A stretch of DNA of 64,000 bases, from assembly GCF_004519315.1 (NCBI RefSeq), contig NZ_SOZE01000001.1, forward strand, positions 310,001 through 374,000, given 5' to 3'. Position 1 is the first letter of the stretch; every line of letters starts with the position of its first letter. The notes below the pieces were generated by a model, which had not been told where the DNA came from, made no database searches, and saw only the letters and a program-made list of their open reading frames with translations. Of the stretch, positions 53,212 to 63,800 are shown in pieces. The stretch comes from Mucilaginibacter psychrotolerans (GTDB lineage Bacteria; Bacteroidota; Bacteroidia; Sphingobacteriales; Sphingobacteriaceae). The position numbers were made by a program, and so were the translations under genes.

Positions 53212-53391
53212 ATGGGCAAAGTAATTGAAGTAAACAAAACGACGACACGGAGCGAACTTGATAAAGAGTTGGCTAAGCTCCCCAAAAAGAAAGAGCCGAT
53301 TGACCTGGATAACTATTTCGGGAAAATAGATTTCGGCGTGGACGGGTTGGAATATCAGTTAAAGATACGCGATGAGTGGAAACGGGTTTGA
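53212..53391 (+). CDS. Small hypothetical protein (antitoxin-like)
   Basis: A 59-residue charged protein starting MGKVIEVNKTTTRSELDKEL. The plan (short beta strand, helix, then a YFGKIDFGVDGLEYQLKIRD tail) recalls small antitoxins of type II systems, but no toxin gene is adjacent: the next gene is a broken lipoprotein on the other strand. Family not recognised with certainty. Confidence 0.55.
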   Translation: MGKVIEVNKTTTRSELDKELAKLPKKKEPIDLDNYFGKIDFGVDGLEYQLKIRDEWKRV

Positions 53392-53404
53392 GTAAATTTT
53401 GCCA

Positions 53405-53764
53405 TTAATTACTTGTCCCGGCTTTCCATTCCACAACCTTAAATCCGGTTGCAATAGAATCCTTGTTTAAAGAAATAACTAAAGTTTTTGTGTACACGGG
53501 GTCTATATCACTTCCAAAATCAGTAAGTATTTCATAAGGCATAATATTGGGGTCGCCCCAATTAGCGGGCTTTCCGAGCGAATCGATAAGTTGTTTTTTG
53601 GTTAAACCTTTAATTTAATGATGCTCCAACAAATCTTTAAGAATAAATTTTCGATATGGATAATCCAAGTCTATTTTCTCTTCCCAAGTGGCTTTGTTAA
53701 ACTTTGCCTGCGGGTAATCGCAGGATGCGAGCAAAATCATCATCAGTAAAAGCAGCTTTCTCAT
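53405..53764 (-). pseudogene. Lipoprotein gene interrupted by an in-frame stop
   Basis: From ATG 53762-53764 the frame encodes a lipoprotein signal MRKLLLLMMILLASC (Cys15) and 49 residues, then meets TAA at 53615-53617 (codon 50). The same frame then stays open for 69 more codons to a TAA at 53405-53407, encoding IKGLTKKQLIDSLGKP and a beta-rich end. The second half resembles the start of BamE/OmlA-like small lipoprotein domains (KGLTKKQLIDSLGKP). A single A-to-T change of an AAA Lys codon would explain it. Sequencing error is the main alternative. Confidence 0.7.
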
Positions 53765-53806
53765 AACAACAATTCAACAAATTTCGCCTTCTGGGGGTTA
53801 GGGGAC

Positions 53807-54265
53807 CTATACCAGTTTCCTCAAACCCATAATATACCCCACATGCAGTCCCTCGTGGAAAGGCAAAAACGCTATAGCATCGTTAATATCGCGTATCTCT
53901 GCGCCGTAGCGGGTTGTCCAGGCGGGGTAATTGGTAAAAATGCCGGCATGCAGGTCGGTCTCTAATTGGTCCAGACTGGTCATTAGCAATTCCTTTATCT
54001 CGTCGAATTGTTCCTCGCTAATGTAGCCCTCGGGTTTGGTATCAGGCTTATAGGCCTGGAAAAAGCTATCGCTTACCCAGGTATCCAAACCGGCGCGTTT
54101 GTAGCAAACGCCCTGCTGCGCAGCTATCATATGGCCCAGGTTCCACAGGATGTTGTTATTAAAACCTGCGGGGATGATGTTTAATTGATCCAGGCTGAAC
54201 GTTTCCAGTATGCTCAATATCTTGATGCGGGGCTGCCGCATAATTTCTATTTGTTTGGCTATCAT
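53807..54265 (-). CDS. DinB-family protein
   Basis: A 152-residue four-helix DinB-like protein with the expected His positions: NLGHMIAAQQGVCY and, near the end, AFLPFHEGLHVGYI. DinB-fold proteins are often metal-dependent thiol-transferases (bacillithiol or similar), though most are uncharacterised. Monocistronic. Confidence 0.85.
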   Translation of the reverse strand: MIAKQIEIMRQPRIKILSILETFSLDQLNIIPAGFNNNILWNLGHMIAAQQGVCYKRAGLDTWVSDSFFQAYKPDTKPEGYISEEQFDEIKELLMTSLDQLETDLHAGIFTNYPAWTTRYGAEIRDINDAIAFLPFHEGLHVGYIMGLRKLV

Positions 54266-54379
54266 AGTTCAAATATTGAAATTTTATAGGAATAGCACGC
54301 AGCTTTCCTAAAATAATGATGCCTGTCGGCATCACTTGCCTTAACGCTTTTATCATACCTTTGCAGCTTTGATGATTAA

Positions 54380-56101
54380 ATGGCCAACACGATAAGCAAG
54401 CCCGCGCAAACCGATAAACCCATCTGGTATTTCATCGCCTGCTGGACGGTGCTGAACCTGCTACAGGCTTACGTTCTTGAGCTGCACGGCGACGAGGCTT
54501 ACTACTGGCTTTACGCCCAAAAGCCCGATTGGGGCTACTTTTACCATCCACCCATGATGGCGGTATTCATCAAAATCGGGTACTCGCTTTTCCAAAACGA
54601 GCTTGGCGCAAGGTTGGTTACGGTGCTTACCAACGGACTGGCTATTTATCTGTTGTGGCTCATCCTCAAAAAATATTCGGTTAGTGCCAAATGGTTTATA
54701 TTGCTGATATCGGGCGTATTGGTTTTTCACGTATATGGCTTTACTACCACACCCGATGCGCCCCTGTTCTTTTTTGCGGTGCTGTTTTATTATTGCTACC
54801 AAAAGTATGTAGCACAAGATAGCTGGCGTATGGGTTCCATCATAGGCTTGGTGGTTGCTTGTTTGCTATATAGTAAATATCATGGGGTGCTGCTGGTGGG
54901 TTTCACCATATTATCTAACCCGAAATTGTTTAAGCGGCCATCGTTTTACGTGGCTATTATCATAGGATTTATTTGTTACGTGCCGCACATCTTATGGCAG
55001 TCGCAGCATGGTTTTCCGGCGGTAAACTATCAGCTGTTCGAGCGTTCGTCTGATAAGGCCTACAATATCTCGGCTACTATCGAATATCTTTCCGGGCAAT
55101 TGCTGCTCGGCGGCGTGCTCATCAGTTGGTACCTGTTTTATAAAGGATTTACAACAAAAGTTACTGATGTATTTACACGCGCGCTGGTGTTCAACGCTAT
55201 CGGCATTTTCGGTTTCTTTTTGGTGAATACCGGTTTTGCCAATGTGCAGCCCCATTATACGCTTATTGCTTTTATACCTCTGGTTGCGCTGGTACTCATC
55301 AACCTGCAACGGAATAGTAACTACCCTACATGGCTTTATCGGCTGGGTATAGCCAATATCGTACTGATATTGATGCTCAGGCTGGCTCTTACGCTAGGCT
55401 TGCCCTTCGTCAAAAAAGTCATAGCCTTGCGCACCTATTTTGGCTTCCGCGATTGGGCCGCAAAGGTGCACGAAAAAGCCGGCGATGCCTGGATGGTGAT
55501 GGACGATGGCTTCCAGAATCCCTCCAAATACGATTTTTATAACCGCACGCTAAAAGGCTTCGCTTACGATTCGCGGTATTACGGGCGCACCATGTTCGAT
55601 ATCTGGCCCATGGAGGATAGCCTGCAGCACAAAAAGATATACCTGCTGCTGGCCGAACCTTTGCAAGGTTATAAAAGCGATACTATCAAAAACGAGCAGG
55701 GCGATTGGTATGGCACTTGGGTGGAGGATGCGCGTACCTATCAAAAAATAGCAATAGATACCAAAATAACGTCGGTAACCGCCCGTCCCGGCCAAAAAAT
55801 ACAATTTGACCTGAATATTGCCAACCCTTACACATACGATGTTAATTTTACCAACGTTGGTTACAAGCACCCGGTGTATTTAGAAAGCTGCTTTTTTACC
55901 GGCCCTACAGATATTGCCGAAGTGCAGCAAGCAGGTGCAGATTTTAATAAAATCAGCCTGCAATCAGGAGAAACCAAGGCTTACAGTACCGAAGTGACCG
56001 CGCCGAAAGAGAAGCGCACCTATTACCTGATGTTCTCAATACGTACCGAGCCATTCCGCGGGAGTAAAAATAGCCGCCTGATAAAGTTTATAGTTCAATA
56101 A
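54380..56101 (+). CDS. Glycosyltransferase family 39 membrane protein
   Basis: A 573-residue GT-C enzyme with about ten membrane segments in the first 340 residues. The first extracytoplasmic loop carries the DE motif (Asp38-Glu39 in ELHGDEAYYW) and HPPM of the PMT/ArnT group, followed by a soluble beta-rich C-terminal domain. Such enzymes use lipid-phosphate-linked sugars to glycosylate proteins, lipids or glycans outside the membrane. The next gene follows 12 bp later, probably on the same transcript. Confidence 0.85.
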   Translation: MANTISKPAQTDKPIWYFIACWTVLNLLQAYVLELHGDEAYYWLYAQKPDWGYFYHPPMMAVFIKIGYSLFQNELGARLVTVLTNGLAIYLLWLILKKYSVSAKWFILLISGVLVFHVYGFTTTPDAPLFFFAVLFYYCYQKYVAQDSWRMGSIIGLVVACLLYSKYHGVLLVGFTILSNPKLFKRPSFYVAIIIGFICYVPHILWQSQHGFPAVNYQLFERSSDKAYNISATIEYLSGQLLLGGVLISWYLFYKGFTTKVTDVFTRALVFNAIGIFGFFLVNTGFANVQPHYTLIAFIPLVALVLINLQRNSNYPTWLYRLGIANIVLILMLRLALTLGLPFVKKVIALRTYFGFRDWAAKVHEKAGDAWMVMDDGFQNPSKYDFYNRTLKGFAYDSRYYGRTMFDIWPMEDSLQHKKIYLLLAEPLQGYKSDTIKNEQGDWYGTWVEDARTYQKIAIDTKITSVTARPGQKIQFDLNIANPYTYDVNFTNVGYKHPVYLESCFFTGPTDIAEVQQAGADFNKISLQSGETKAYSTEVTAPKEKRTYYLMFSIRTEPFRGSKNSRLIKFIVQ

Positions 56102-56113
56102 CAATTTGATACG

Positions 56114-57136
56114 ATGCAGAAAAAGATATACCTGTTACTGATTACTGTTGTGATTGCCCACGCCGTTGCCGCCCAAACGGTAGATGTGCATTTCAATGGT
56201 TCGGTTTTTTTTGACAACCGGGAATATAAGGAGTCGCTGATACGCTCGCGCACCTACTCGGGCACCCAGCTGGCTTTCGATTTTGGATTGAATTTGGACA
56301 GCGTCAACCGCTTTATTGTAGGCGCTAACGGCCTGCATGAGTTTGGTGCCAAACCCTATTTTTTGAAAGTGAACCCGGTAGCTTATTTTAATCATACCGG
56401 CAAACGCTGGCTATTCAACGCGGGGGAGTTCCCGCGAGAGGGCCTGCTGACGGATTACCCCCGCGCCTTGCTGAACGATACGCTCCGCTACTTCCGCCCA
56501 AACATAGAGGGCTTGCTGGCCAAATACCATACCGCCAACTTCAATGAAACGGTATGGATTGATTGGACAAGCCGCCAAACCGATACCGAGCGCGAGCAGT
56601 TTCTATTCGGCTTTTCGGGCAAGTACCAGCCCTTTGAAAAGGGGCCTTTCTACCTTTCGCACTATTTCTTTTTGCTGCATGATGCAGGGCCGGCAATCCC
56701 CATCCCCGATGACCATATCCGCGATAACGGAGCTATACAAGTAAAACTGGGTGCCAACTTCAGCCACAAAACCTTCCTCGATTCCTTGAGTATAGAAGCG
56801 GGGGGCATGATGTCATTTGAGCGGGAGCGCAACGTATCGGGGTTTAAAAAACCCACCGGCTTTGTGGCCAACGCCTTTTTTAGTTACAAACGCTTTGCGC
56901 TGTACGATGAATTTTACAAAGGCGATGGACACAGCGTAGCTTACGGCGATGCTTATTACCAATACAAAACCTACAACCGCCTGGATATCATTTACACCCC
57001 ATTCTTATACAAAGGGTTAACCGGCCAGTTTGTGCTTAGTTTCCATCAAACGCCGCTCAGCAGTGGCAGCAATCAGGAAGCTTTTAGACTGATGTATGAT
57101 TTGGGGCGTAAACGGATAGCGAAATTAAAAGAGTAA
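56114..57136 (+). CDS. Predicted outer-membrane beta-barrel protein
   Basis: A 340-residue protein with signal peptide MQKKIYLLLITVVIAHAVAA. It has many alternating short strands with aromatic ends (for example YLSHYFFLLHD, FVANAFFSYKRFALYDEFY, GLTGQFVLSFHQTP), typical of a small barrel or porin. No family recognised with certainty. Its close spacing to the GT39 gene suggests a related surface function. Confidence 0.6.
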   Translation: MQKKIYLLLITVVIAHAVAAQTVDVHFNGSVFFDNREYKESLIRSRTYSGTQLAFDFGLNLDSVNRFIVGANGLHEFGAKPYFLKVNPVAYFNHTGKRWLFNAGEFPREGLLTDYPRALLNDTLRYFRPNIEGLLAKYHTANFNETVWIDWTSRQTDTEREQFLFGFSGKYQPFEKGPFYLSHYFFLLHDAGPAIPIPDDHIRDNGAIQVKLGANFSHKTFLDSLSIEAGGMMSFERERNVSGFKKPTGFVANAFFSYKRFALYDEFYKGDGHSVAYGDAYYQYKTYNRLDIIYTPFLYKGLTGQFVLSFHQTPLSSGSNQEAFRLMYDLGRKRIAKLKE

Positions 57137-57246
57137 TTATTGCCCAAATTGCTATTTTTGGCCAGTTAGCCGTAAAAATGTGTGCCCCCCACACTGAGGC
57201 TTGCTATTTTTCATTACGCGCTTTCAAAGCGCCATATCTACAAATT

Positions 57247-57966
57247 ATGAAGAAAAAAATCTTTCAGCTTTTGCTGCTTTCAACTTTTTTGGTACCGTGT
57301 AAATTATTGGCGCAGGATAATCAATTCTCTGGCTGGGCAGCATTGTTTCATACACAGCGCTTCTCGCAGTATTGGGGCATGTCTTTCGATGGGCAACTAC
57401 GCTCGGCAGATCAGTTTGATTATTTGCGCAACGTGCTTTTGCGCCCGGCAGTAAATTATTACTTTGCTAATAATAAGATAAGTGCGTTGGGATACGCTTA
57501 TGTAACTGCCAATGGTCGCTCTGCAAGCGGCGCATCAACCTTTCGCCCCGAGAGCCGGATATGGGAGCAGTTCATCTACAATCATAAAATAAGCCGCAGC
57601 GCTACCCTGCAGCACCGTTTCAGGTTAGAACAGCGCTTTTTGGGCAACACGTCGGCAACGGCTAATGACCATTACTTTGCGCAGCGCCTGCGCTATTTTG
57701 CCCGGTCGGTTATCCCGTTCAAAAGCGATTCGGTATTCAAAAAAGGCCCATTCCTGGCCCTGCAGAACGAAATTTTCGTGAACGTGCAGAACAAGAACAA
57801 AGTAAACAAGCACTTCTTCGACCAAAACCGTGCCTATGGTGCCATCGGTTTCCGTTTCAGCAAAAAGTTCGACGCAGAGGTGGGTTATCTTAACCAATAC
57901 AGCAAGCAGGCAACTACCTACACGGTTAATCATGTTGTACAAACGGCATTGTATACGAGGTTTTAG
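57247..57966 (+). CDS. DUF2490 family outer-membrane protein
   Basis: The ATG at 57247 gives a signal peptide (MKKKIFQLLLLSTFLVPCKLLA) and 239 residues. The WAALFHTQRFSQYWGMSFDG start, the LQHRFRLEQRF segment and a terminal Phe (TALYTRF) fit the DUF2490 beta-barrel family. The longer frame from 57178 lacks a signal. Role unknown. Confidence 0.8.
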   Translation: MKKKIFQLLLLSTFLVPCKLLAQDNQFSGWAALFHTQRFSQYWGMSFDGQLRSADQFDYLRNVLLRPAVNYYFANNKISALGYAYVTANGRSASGASTFRPESRIWEQFIYNHKISRSATLQHRFRLEQRFLGNTSATANDHYFAQRLRYFARSVIPFKSDSVFKKGPFLALQNEIFVNVQNKNKVNKHFFDQNRAYGAIGFRFSKKFDAEVGYLNQYSKQATTYTVNHVVQTALYTRF

Positions 57967-57993
57967 GGCTTTTTCTAAGCTTGATATCTATGC

Positions 57994-58100
57994 TGCCTTC
58001 CGTCACATGAATGTGACGGCAATGGAGGTGGATTGCTCATTGATTAGATGGAATTTGGGCTAATCCGCCTTCAATGCCGTCGGTTTAAACCGACGGTTGG
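57994..58100. repeat. Two perfect palindromes framing an inverted repeat
   Basis: A palindrome CCGTCACAT-GA-ATGTGACGG (58000-58019) and a second, CCGTCGGTTTAAACCGACGG (58077-58096). Between them, CAATGGAGGTGGATT and AATCCGCCTTCAATG are near-complementary. The layout resembles a REP doublet. Confidence 0.75.
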
Positions 58101-58177
58101 GTAATAGTATTCCGAAATAATTCGCCCTGTCGTACGTTTATGATTAGCGTTTATCTCTAAATTCGCTACCTTGCCCT

Positions 58178-59098
58178 ATGCCTCAATTAAACAACAACCA
58201 ACATGTGCGCCAACTGGCCAATCTGGAACTGCTTGCCAGGCAGGTTGTTGAGGGCTTTATCACCGGGCTGCACCAAAGTCCTTTCCACGGTTTCTCGGTA
58301 GAATTTGCCGAACACAGGCTATATAACAACGGCGAATCGGTAAAAAATATCGATTGGAAACTGCTGGCCCGTACCGATAAGTTGTTCGTAAAGCAATTTG
58401 AGGAAGAAACCAACCTACGCTGTTACCTGCTGTTGGATACCTCCTCGTCCATGAACTTCCCGGTAGAGGGTACCAATAAGCTGCAGTTTTCGGTGTATGC
58501 CATCGCCTCGCTCATGTATCTTTTCAAAAAGCAGCGCGATGCTTTCGGGCTTTGCCTTTTTTCGGATAAGATGGACTGGATGAGTTCCGCCCGTTCCACA
58601 TCGGCGCACTTGTTTTACCTGTATGCCCAGCTGGAGAAAGCGTATAATAACCCAAAAGCCAATACGACAACCAATATTTCGGGCGTGCTGCACCATCTGG
58701 CGGGTGAGATACACCAGCGCTCGATGGTTATTATCTTCAGCGATATGCTGGAGAACAGCCTCAACCCGCAAAAAATGCAAGGGCTTTTCGCTGCAATACA
58801 GCACCTTAAGTATAAAAAGCACGAGGTGGTCATCTTCAACATTACCAGCAGGCAGCAGGAGGTAGAATTTAATTTCGACAACAGGCCTCACCATTTCGTA
58901 GATATGGAAACCGGCGAGGAGGTAAGGGTGCATCCCAATAAAATCCGGGACAGCTATATCGCCACCCTTAACGAATACCGCCACCAGTTGGAACTTAAAT
59001 GTGCCCAGTACCACATCGATTTGGTGGATGCCGATATTGCGCAGGGCTATAACGGTATCCTTAACGAGTACCTCATCAAACGCAACCGCATGCTGTAA
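58178..59098 (+). CDS. DUF58 domain protein
   Basis: A 306-residue cytoplasmic protein with the DUF58 core (NIDWKLLARTDKLFVKQFEE) followed by a von Willebrand A-like fold with the MIDAS sequence DTSSSMNF (DxSxS). DUF58 proteins often act with MoxR AAA ATPases as chaperone partners. No MoxR gene lies next to it in the window. Confidence 0.88.
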   Translation: MPQLNNNQHVRQLANLELLARQVVEGFITGLHQSPFHGFSVEFAEHRLYNNGESVKNIDWKLLARTDKLFVKQFEEETNLRCYLLLDTSSSMNFPVEGTNKLQFSVYAIASLMYLFKKQRDAFGLCLFSDKMDWMSSARSTSAHLFYLYAQLEKAYNNPKANTTTNISGVLHHLAGEIHQRSMVIIFSDMLENSLNPQKMQGLFAAIQHLKYKKHEVVIFNITSRQQEVEFNFDNRPHHFVDMETGEEVRVHPNKIRDSYIATLNEYRHQLELKCAQYHIDLVDADIAQGYNGILNEYLIKRNRML

Positions 59099-59265
59099 GC
59101 CCCGGGAAATTCACATTTACTAAACAATTCGCGGTTTTAACGCTTTTATTAAGAGTTTCGCCGCGGCAATATGGCCCGGCATTGCCTGTTACCGGTCCTG
59201 CGGGTTTTTGTTGAATTGCCCAAATCAATTTAACCGCACAGGTGTTAATCATAAAATATCCATAG

Positions 59266-60735
59266 ATGAGACTTTCGATAGAGCGAAAACCAATAAGAGT
59301 GAATCCGGACCCGAGGCGTGTGATCGCAAGGTTCTTTTTTAACGGGAATGACAGGGCTAAGGAAGTTTTGCAGCGCGTAATGGCTATTACAGAGGAAGAG
59401 GCCTTCGGCATTGTATCGCCCCTTTTGCAAGAGTACTCTAAACGCCACCGCAATATTACCCGGGTACTAAACCGCCATTGCAGCAAGCTGAAGCCACTTT
59501 TTGAGGAATTAGGGATAGATTTTGATAGCCTTACCGTTTACCGAAAACTCCTGATCGGATCGTACTTTACGCACGAGTATTCGATTGAGTCGGCTGCGTT
59601 TTTTAATCCATCCATCGTAGCGGACCCTGACCAAACCGAGATGGAAGATGGGCAACGCCGCGTGATCATCAGCTTCAGGGCAGTGGGCGAAGGGCATATC
59701 TCATCCATCACGTTCCGTAGGGCTTTGATAGATAAATATAACAATATCAGTGTTTTACCAGCGGGTAATTACATCGATGAAGCCGAGATAGTTCGTAACG
59801 CTGTTTACAATAAAAAGCTATTTTTCGATAAAGCGGTAATCACCCAGATTAATATCGATGTACTGCACGAGCTGGAGGGCAAGCTGGATCATCACTTCGA
59901 ATACTCCAACCTGCGCCGTATTATACTTGATTCTCAGCGACTTCAGGAGAGCGATATGAAAAAGCTGGAGTACGATAAGGTGCTTTGGTTGGCCGATTCC
60001 TATTACGAGATCGTGTTTTCGCTGGATACGGATATATCCGATAGGGTTATCTTCCCCATATCCGAGTATGAGCGGAAGGGGATAGAGGATGCCCGCTTCG
60101 TGCAGTTCGTAAACGAGGATGGTACTTCCGTTTATTACGCCACTTACACCGCTTACGATGGTGCGCTAATTATGCCTAAGTTACTGCAAACCAATGATTT
60201 CTATAACTTCAAGATAATGCCCCTGTACGGTGCAGGTGCCCAGAACAAGAACCTGGCGCTATTTCCGCGCAAGGTGAATGGTAAGTATGTGATGATCAGC
60301 AGGATAGATGGCTGCAATAACTACATCATGTACTCGGATAAGATCAACATATGGGAGAAACCCGTGCTGCTACAGCAACCCAAATTTACCTGGGAATTTG
60401 TGCAGATAGGCAATTGCGGATCGCCTATTGAAACGAAAGAGGGCTGGCTGATGATTACCCACGGTGTTGGCCCGATGCGGCGTTATGTGCTGGGTGCCAG
60501 TCTTTTACAGTTGGATGACCCGACTATAGAAATAGGCCGCCTGAAAGAACCTTTGCTGGTGCCTAACAGCGATGAACGCGAAGGCTATGTACCCAACGTG
60601 TTGTATTCCTGCGGAGCCATTGTGCATAACAACAAACTCATCGTTCCCTACGGCGTATCCGACTCTTCGACCGCATTTGCCGAGGTAGATTTAGATGAAC
60701 TTTTGAATAAACTAAAAGCAGACGGCGTAGACTAA
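59266..60735 (+). CDS. Glycoside hydrolase family 130 protein
   Basis: A 489-residue five-bladed propeller enzyme. The N-terminal extension to about 100 residues (with RPIRVNPDPRRVI-like start) is usual in one GH130 branch. Later motifs are FNPSIVADPDQ, GIEDARFVQF (with the conserved Asp), and GHGV-type GVGPMRRYVLGASL. GH130 members phosphorolyse or hydrolyse beta-mannosides. No signal peptide, so probably cytoplasmic. Confidence 0.87.
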   Translation: MRLSIERKPIRVNPDPRRVIARFFFNGNDRAKEVLQRVMAITEEEAFGIVSPLLQEYSKRHRNITRVLNRHCSKLKPLFEELGIDFDSLTVYRKLLIGSYFTHEYSIESAAFFNPSIVADPDQTEMEDGQRRVIISFRAVGEGHISSITFRRALIDKYNNISVLPAGNYIDEAEIVRNAVYNKKLFFDKAVITQINIDVLHELEGKLDHHFEYSNLRRIILDSQRLQESDMKKLEYDKVLWLADSYYEIVFSLDTDISDRVIFPISEYERKGIEDARFVQFVNEDGTSVYYATYTAYDGALIMPKLLQTNDFYNFKIMPLYGAGAQNKNLALFPRKVNGKYVMISRIDGCNNYIMYSDKINIWEKPVLLQQPKFTWEFVQIGNCGSPIETKEGWLMITHGVGPMRRYVLGASLLQLDDPTIEIGRLKEPLLVPNSDEREGYVPNVLYSCGAIVHNNKLIVPYGVSDSSTAFAEVDLDELLNKLKADGVD

Positions 60736-60742
60736 AATCGCA

Positions 60743-60802
60743 AAAAAGACCGTAAAAAACCTTTAAAAATCTTTGATTTTCTTTGGTTTTTCGGTCTTTT
60801 TC
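60743..60802. terminator. Bidirectional terminator between convergent genes
   Basis: AAAAAGACCG and AAAAACC on the left (60743-60761) pair with GGTTTTT and CGGTCTTTTT on the right (60785-60801), so both strands show a stem followed by T. It separates the GH130 and RND genes. Confidence 0.75.
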
Positions 60803-60812
60803 TTTGCTCTTG

Positions 60813-63800
60813 TTATGCCTTCCTGGCGAATGAATGGTTGCGGTAAAAAATGCGGATCATGCTGGGCAGAACAATCAGCAACAAGGGCAGTGCTGCCAGG
60901 AAACCACCGATTACCGCGATGGCCAATGGCTGGTGCAATTGTGCCCCGGCACCTATCCCGAGGGCCAGTGGGGTCAGTGCAATAATGGCACCCAGAGCGG
61001 TCATCAGTTTTGGGCGGAGGCGCGTGGAAATGGAATATACGATAGCCTCATCTATACTGCTGGTTTTGGCGCTCTCGCGGAATTGCCAGAAAGTGAAGAT
61101 GGCATTCTCGCCGATGATGCCCACGATCATGATCAGACCGGTATAGCTGCCCACGTTGAGCGGGGTATTTGTTAGGAACAAGGCCAATACACTGCCGCCG
61201 ATACCCAGCACCGCAACCACCAATATCAGCAAGGCTATCCTGAACTGCCGGAACAGGAACAGTATCACCCCGAACACCAGCAAACTCGACGTAATCAATA
61301 TCATCAGCAACTCTTTGAACGATTGCTGCTGCTCTGCATAGGCACCCCCATATTCCACATGGTAGCCGGGTGGCAGGTTTACTTTATCGTGGATGCCTTT
61401 TTGTATGGCGGGCATCACACTGCCCAGGTCGGCGTTTTCTAAACGGGCACTGATAACGCCCATGGCCTGCAGGTTTTCGCGCTCTACCTCGGCGTCGCCG
61501 GGATGCAGCTCTACCGTGGCCAGCGAGGTTATGGGGACCAGCCTTCCATCAGCCATGAATATGTTGAGGTTTTTAATACCAGCCACATCCTGCAGGCGGC
61601 TTCCAGGGTATACCATACGTATGGGCGACTGCTGTTCCCGCTCGTACAGGTTGCCAATCACGTTCCCTTCCAGTGCCGATTGTACCTGCGTTTGCAGCGC
61701 GGCTGGTGTAAGGTTATATTGGGCGAGCTTGCTATAATCGGGTACGATGTTTACTGAGGGGCCGGCAATTACGATGCCGTCGAACACATCCGCAGTACCT
61801 TTTACATTGGTAGTAATATCTGCTATCTGTTTGGCAAGGGCTTGCAGTTTTGCCTGGTTATCGCCAAAAACTTTTATCTCGATGGGTTGGGTGGAGGTCA
61901 TCAAATCGCCCAGCATATCGCCAATTACTTGTCCAAAATCAACCCGAAGGGCTGGCTGCGACGCTTCTATTTGCAGGCGCAAATCGCTTATCACTTCTTC
62001 GGAAGTTTTCTCATGCCCCTTTTTCAGTTGGATGAGATAATCGCCGGTATTGGGTTCGGTAATAAAGAAGCCCATTTGGGTGCCTGTGCGGCGTGAGTAT
62101 GCCGCCACGTCCGGTTCTTTAATGATGAGTTTTTCAATCTCGCGCAGCATCCGGTCGGTTTCTTCCAGCGAGGTACCGGGAGGGGAGGTGTAATCCAGCA
62201 CGATGCTGCCCTCGTCCATATCGGGTAAAAAGCCGGTCTCCAGTTTGCCGGGGATAAAAACGATAACCAGGACGAGGCCTACGATGAGAATAATGCTGAT
62301 TAATGGGTTGAGGATAAAGAACGATACCCAGCGCTGCTGCTTTACCTCATGGGCCTCTACTTTAGCTTGTTTGTTGTTTACCTGTTTCTCCTTAGTGAGC
62401 AGCAGGTAAATCACCGGCAGCCCTATCCAGGTTACGAAAAAGGAGCAGGCGAGGGTAATGATCATCGTGTTGGTCATCACCTTAAAATACGCACCGGCTA
62501 CGCCCGTCATCATCAGGAAAGGGATAAATATCACGATGGTGCTGATGGACGAGCCTATCATGGCCGGCAACAGATAGTCGATAGCTTTTTTCAGCAAGGT
62601 GAGGGTCGGCTCTTCGGGGTGCTCCTCATGAGTGCGGTGTATCTGCTCAACCACTACAATGGCATCATCTATAATCAAACCGATGGCCGCCGCAATTGCC
62701 CCCAAAGTCATAATATTGAGCGTATAGCCACAGGCGTACAAAACGATCAACGTAAGGCAAAGCGTTATGGGGATGGTAATCAATATCGTAGCGCTGGCTT
62801 TTAACGAGCGCAGGAAGATTATGGCTACGATGATCGCCAACGCCAGGCCTATCCACAGGCTGTCGCTGACGCTCTTTACCGATTCGTTCACAAAATCAGC
62901 CTGAACGTAATAGGGCTTAAGGCTTACGCCTTTGGGTAGCACTTTTTGCAGTTCGGCTACTTTGTTGGTCATGGCGGCAGATAGCTCTACCAGGTTGGCG
63001 TTGGGTTGTTTGATAACCGCTATCAGCACACCCTCGTGCCCGTTGGCGTTTATTTTGGTGTATTCTACGCCGGGGTTCACCTGTATGTCTGCAATATCCT
63101 TCAGTTGGATAACGCGCTTGCGGTTGTTGCTCAGCACCAGGTTCTGCAGTTGCTCGCTGGTGTTTACGCTGGCATCGGTAACGGTAAGGTACAGCATCTT
63201 ATAGTCGGCAAGGTACCCGTTAGCTTTAATGAACGCCGTTTGCATAAGTGTGTTGCTGATCATGTCGGGCGTAAGGCCAAGCGCACTCATCTTCTGCCTG
63301 TCCAGCACCAGCCAGTACTCTTTGCTTTTGCCGCCTATCACCCGTATCTCCGATACGCCATCCACCTGCGAGAGGAAGGGTTTTACGGTGTAAGTGGCCA
63401 GCTGCTTCAGTTCTATGGGCGACAGGTTATGGCTCTCCAGCGTGTATCCGCTTACGGGCAAAATGGAGGGGTTCATTTTCTCCACCGTAACGGTCACTTC
63501 GGGCGGCATATCGTTTTTGATCTGCGCAATGCGGCTTTCTATACGTTGCTGACTCAGGTCGATATCGGCATCCCAGTTCATATAGGCCGATATTTCGCAG
63601 CTGCCGCGGCTGGTAGTGCTGCGCACGTAATGCAGATCGGGCACTTGTTTAATGGCGTTCTCCAGCGGCTTGGTCACCGTTACCATCATCTTGTTCACGG
63701 GCTGTAGACCTGCATCGGCAATGATCTTTATCTTCGGGAAGGTAATTTCGGGGAAGAGCGATGTTTGCAGGCGCGAGTAGGAGAATATGCCGCCCAGCAG

